DNA from: JAKLKS01 sp964370855
GTDB taxonomy: Bacteria > Planctomycetota > JAJSAM01 > JAKLKS01
Reading direction: 5' to 3'
Assembly (NCBI GenBank): GCA_964370855.1
Contig: CAYJMF010000093.1
Coordinates: 1 to 18,970, forward strand
DNA length: 18,970 nucleotides
Below the pieces are notes generated by a model. That model saw only the letters and a list, made by a program, of their open reading frames with translations, searched no databases and was not told the origin of the DNA. The position numbers were made by a program, and so were the translations under genes. Positions 18,482-18,970 of the stretch are shown in pieces; positions within the stretch are counted from its first letter, which is position 1; the number at the start of each line of letters is the position of its first letter.

Positions 18482-18970
18482 CTAGACGGGCTCCCGTGCC
18501 AGATTGAGAGCGAGAAGCCGGGCGAGAAGATCGTCATCAGCGATGCCATGGGGCCAGCAGTAGGCGTCGAGGACGGCGCGGTCGAGGCGGTCGTGGGCCT
18601 GAGACAGCCAAGCGGGCCGGGCGTTGTAGAGGTTGGTTAGGGTACGCTTCTTCAGCTCTGACTCCGCGAGGCTCGGCGGGTTGAGCCAGCCCTCGCGCAA
18701 CTCGTGGAGGGTCTTCGCTGCCGCCGCGATCTCCGCCTCCTGCTTCTTCGAGGGGCGCGGGAAGGGGAACGTCTCGAAAGTCGTAGTCGGCGTGTAGCGC
18801 GGGCGCGTCTCCAACTGCGTCCCCTTGCGGAGTGCCCACAGTTCGTGAGGACGGGACTGGAGGATGCCGAAGCTGGCGTCGTCCTCTCGGGCGACAACCA
18901 CCAGAGCATGGTCGGCCCTGAGTGATCCCCTCATTGTCGCGGGGTGATCGTAGCGTTGGGCCATGAACAC
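18482..18970 (-). CDS. MmeI-like (type IIL) DNA methyltransferase/restriction enzyme, C-terminal part
   Basis: The final 162 residues of a protein whose 5' end lies beyond the right edge. The segment SRPHELWALRKGTQLETRPRYTPTTTFETFPFP, then REGWLNPP, then LKKRTLTNLYNARPAWL...AHDRLDRAVLDAYCWP, then LLARLLALNLAR is the characteristic C-terminal helical region of class I SAM-dependent methyltransferases of the MmeI/type IIL family. In these one polypeptide both modifies and cuts DNA. The part seen holds the end of the target-recognition domain and the C-terminal helices; methylase (NPPY) and nuclease motifs would lie outside the window. The stop is TAG at 18482-18484. It is probably a defence gene carried by the element. 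A solitary methylase of the same fold cannot be excluded without the N terminus. Confidence 0.88.
   Translation of the reverse strand: MFMAQRYDHPATMRGSLRADHALVVVAREDDASFGILQSRPHELWALRKGTQLETRPRYTPTTTFETFPFPRPSKKQEAEIAAAAKTLHELREGWLNPPSLAESELKKRTLTNLYNARPAWLSQAHDRLDRAVLDAYCWPHGIADDDLLARLLALNLAREPV

Noticed and set aside
1..18970. CRISPR array, rRNA genes, transposase genes, conjugation or capsid genes
   Set aside because: I looked for regularly spaced repeats and for the usual motifs on both strands and found none in the window.

Overview
The window is very GC-rich bacterial DNA (my reading, roughly 70-75% G+C) with tightly packed genes. It falls into two unlike parts. Bases 1 to about 9135 look like core chromosome. 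Bases 9136 to the right edge look like an integrated mobile element placed at the 3' end of a tRNA-Leu gene. The gene set (XPB-type helicase with a Helicase_C_3 partner, RarA, PBP4-type DacB, inositol monophosphatase) and the extreme G+C fit a deep-branching lineage such as Desulfobacterota, Myxococcota, NC10 or Deferrisomatota. I cannot place it more precisely without a search.

Core part. A five-gene plus-strand run (42-4825) is packed with gaps of 0-13 nt or 4-nt overlaps: a putative lipoprotein, an MBL-fold hydrolase of the RNase Z-like type, a PBP4/DacB D-Ala-D-Ala carboxypeptidase, the RarA/MgsA AAA+ ATPase and a SuhB-type inositol monophosphatase. The run ends in a perfect 30-bp inverted repeat with a 34-nt loop (4808-4901). 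This looks like a small non-autonomous (MITE/REP-like) element and it supplies the stop codon of suhB. A 26-G run and a 10-N gap follow (4944-4988), so linkage across that point rests on scaffolding. To the right of the gap is a two-gene unit, an XPB-family superfamily 2 helicase (5095-6804) overlapping a 694-aa helicase-associated protein (6798-8882). Both carry what looks like the same accessory domain. A nested hairpin with a T run follows, then tRNA-Leu(CAA) at 9050-9135.

Mobile element. A tyrosine integrase (9235-10347, minus) points at the tRNA, with three copies of CCTTGTCC between them that look like integrase arm sites. Upstream on the minus strand are an XRE-type regulator, an excisionase-like HTH protein, three small or medium unknown proteins, an iteron-and-hairpin noncoding stretch (12277-12381), and a 634-aa replication ATPase. 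That ATPase appears to join a DnaB-type N-terminal domain to a RepA/AAA_25-type motor. At the head of the run are a small zinc-binding protein and a MerR-type HTH with a zinc ribbon. Almost all junctions are 4-nt ATGA/GTGA overlaps. This is an integration, excision and replication module; no conjugation or capsid gene is visible.

Cargo side (14774-18970). Genes here are more loosely spaced and less extreme in base composition: an unknown 301-aa protein, two single-pass membrane proteins (one with three 23-residue repeats), an XRE regulator resembling restriction-modification controller proteins, a small CxxC/CxxC protein, a two-TM protein with a cytosolic zinc ribbon, and the C-terminal part of an MmeI-like (type IIL) methyltransferase/restriction enzyme running off the right edge. 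I read this as an accessory or defence cargo zone. The other att site is not in the window.
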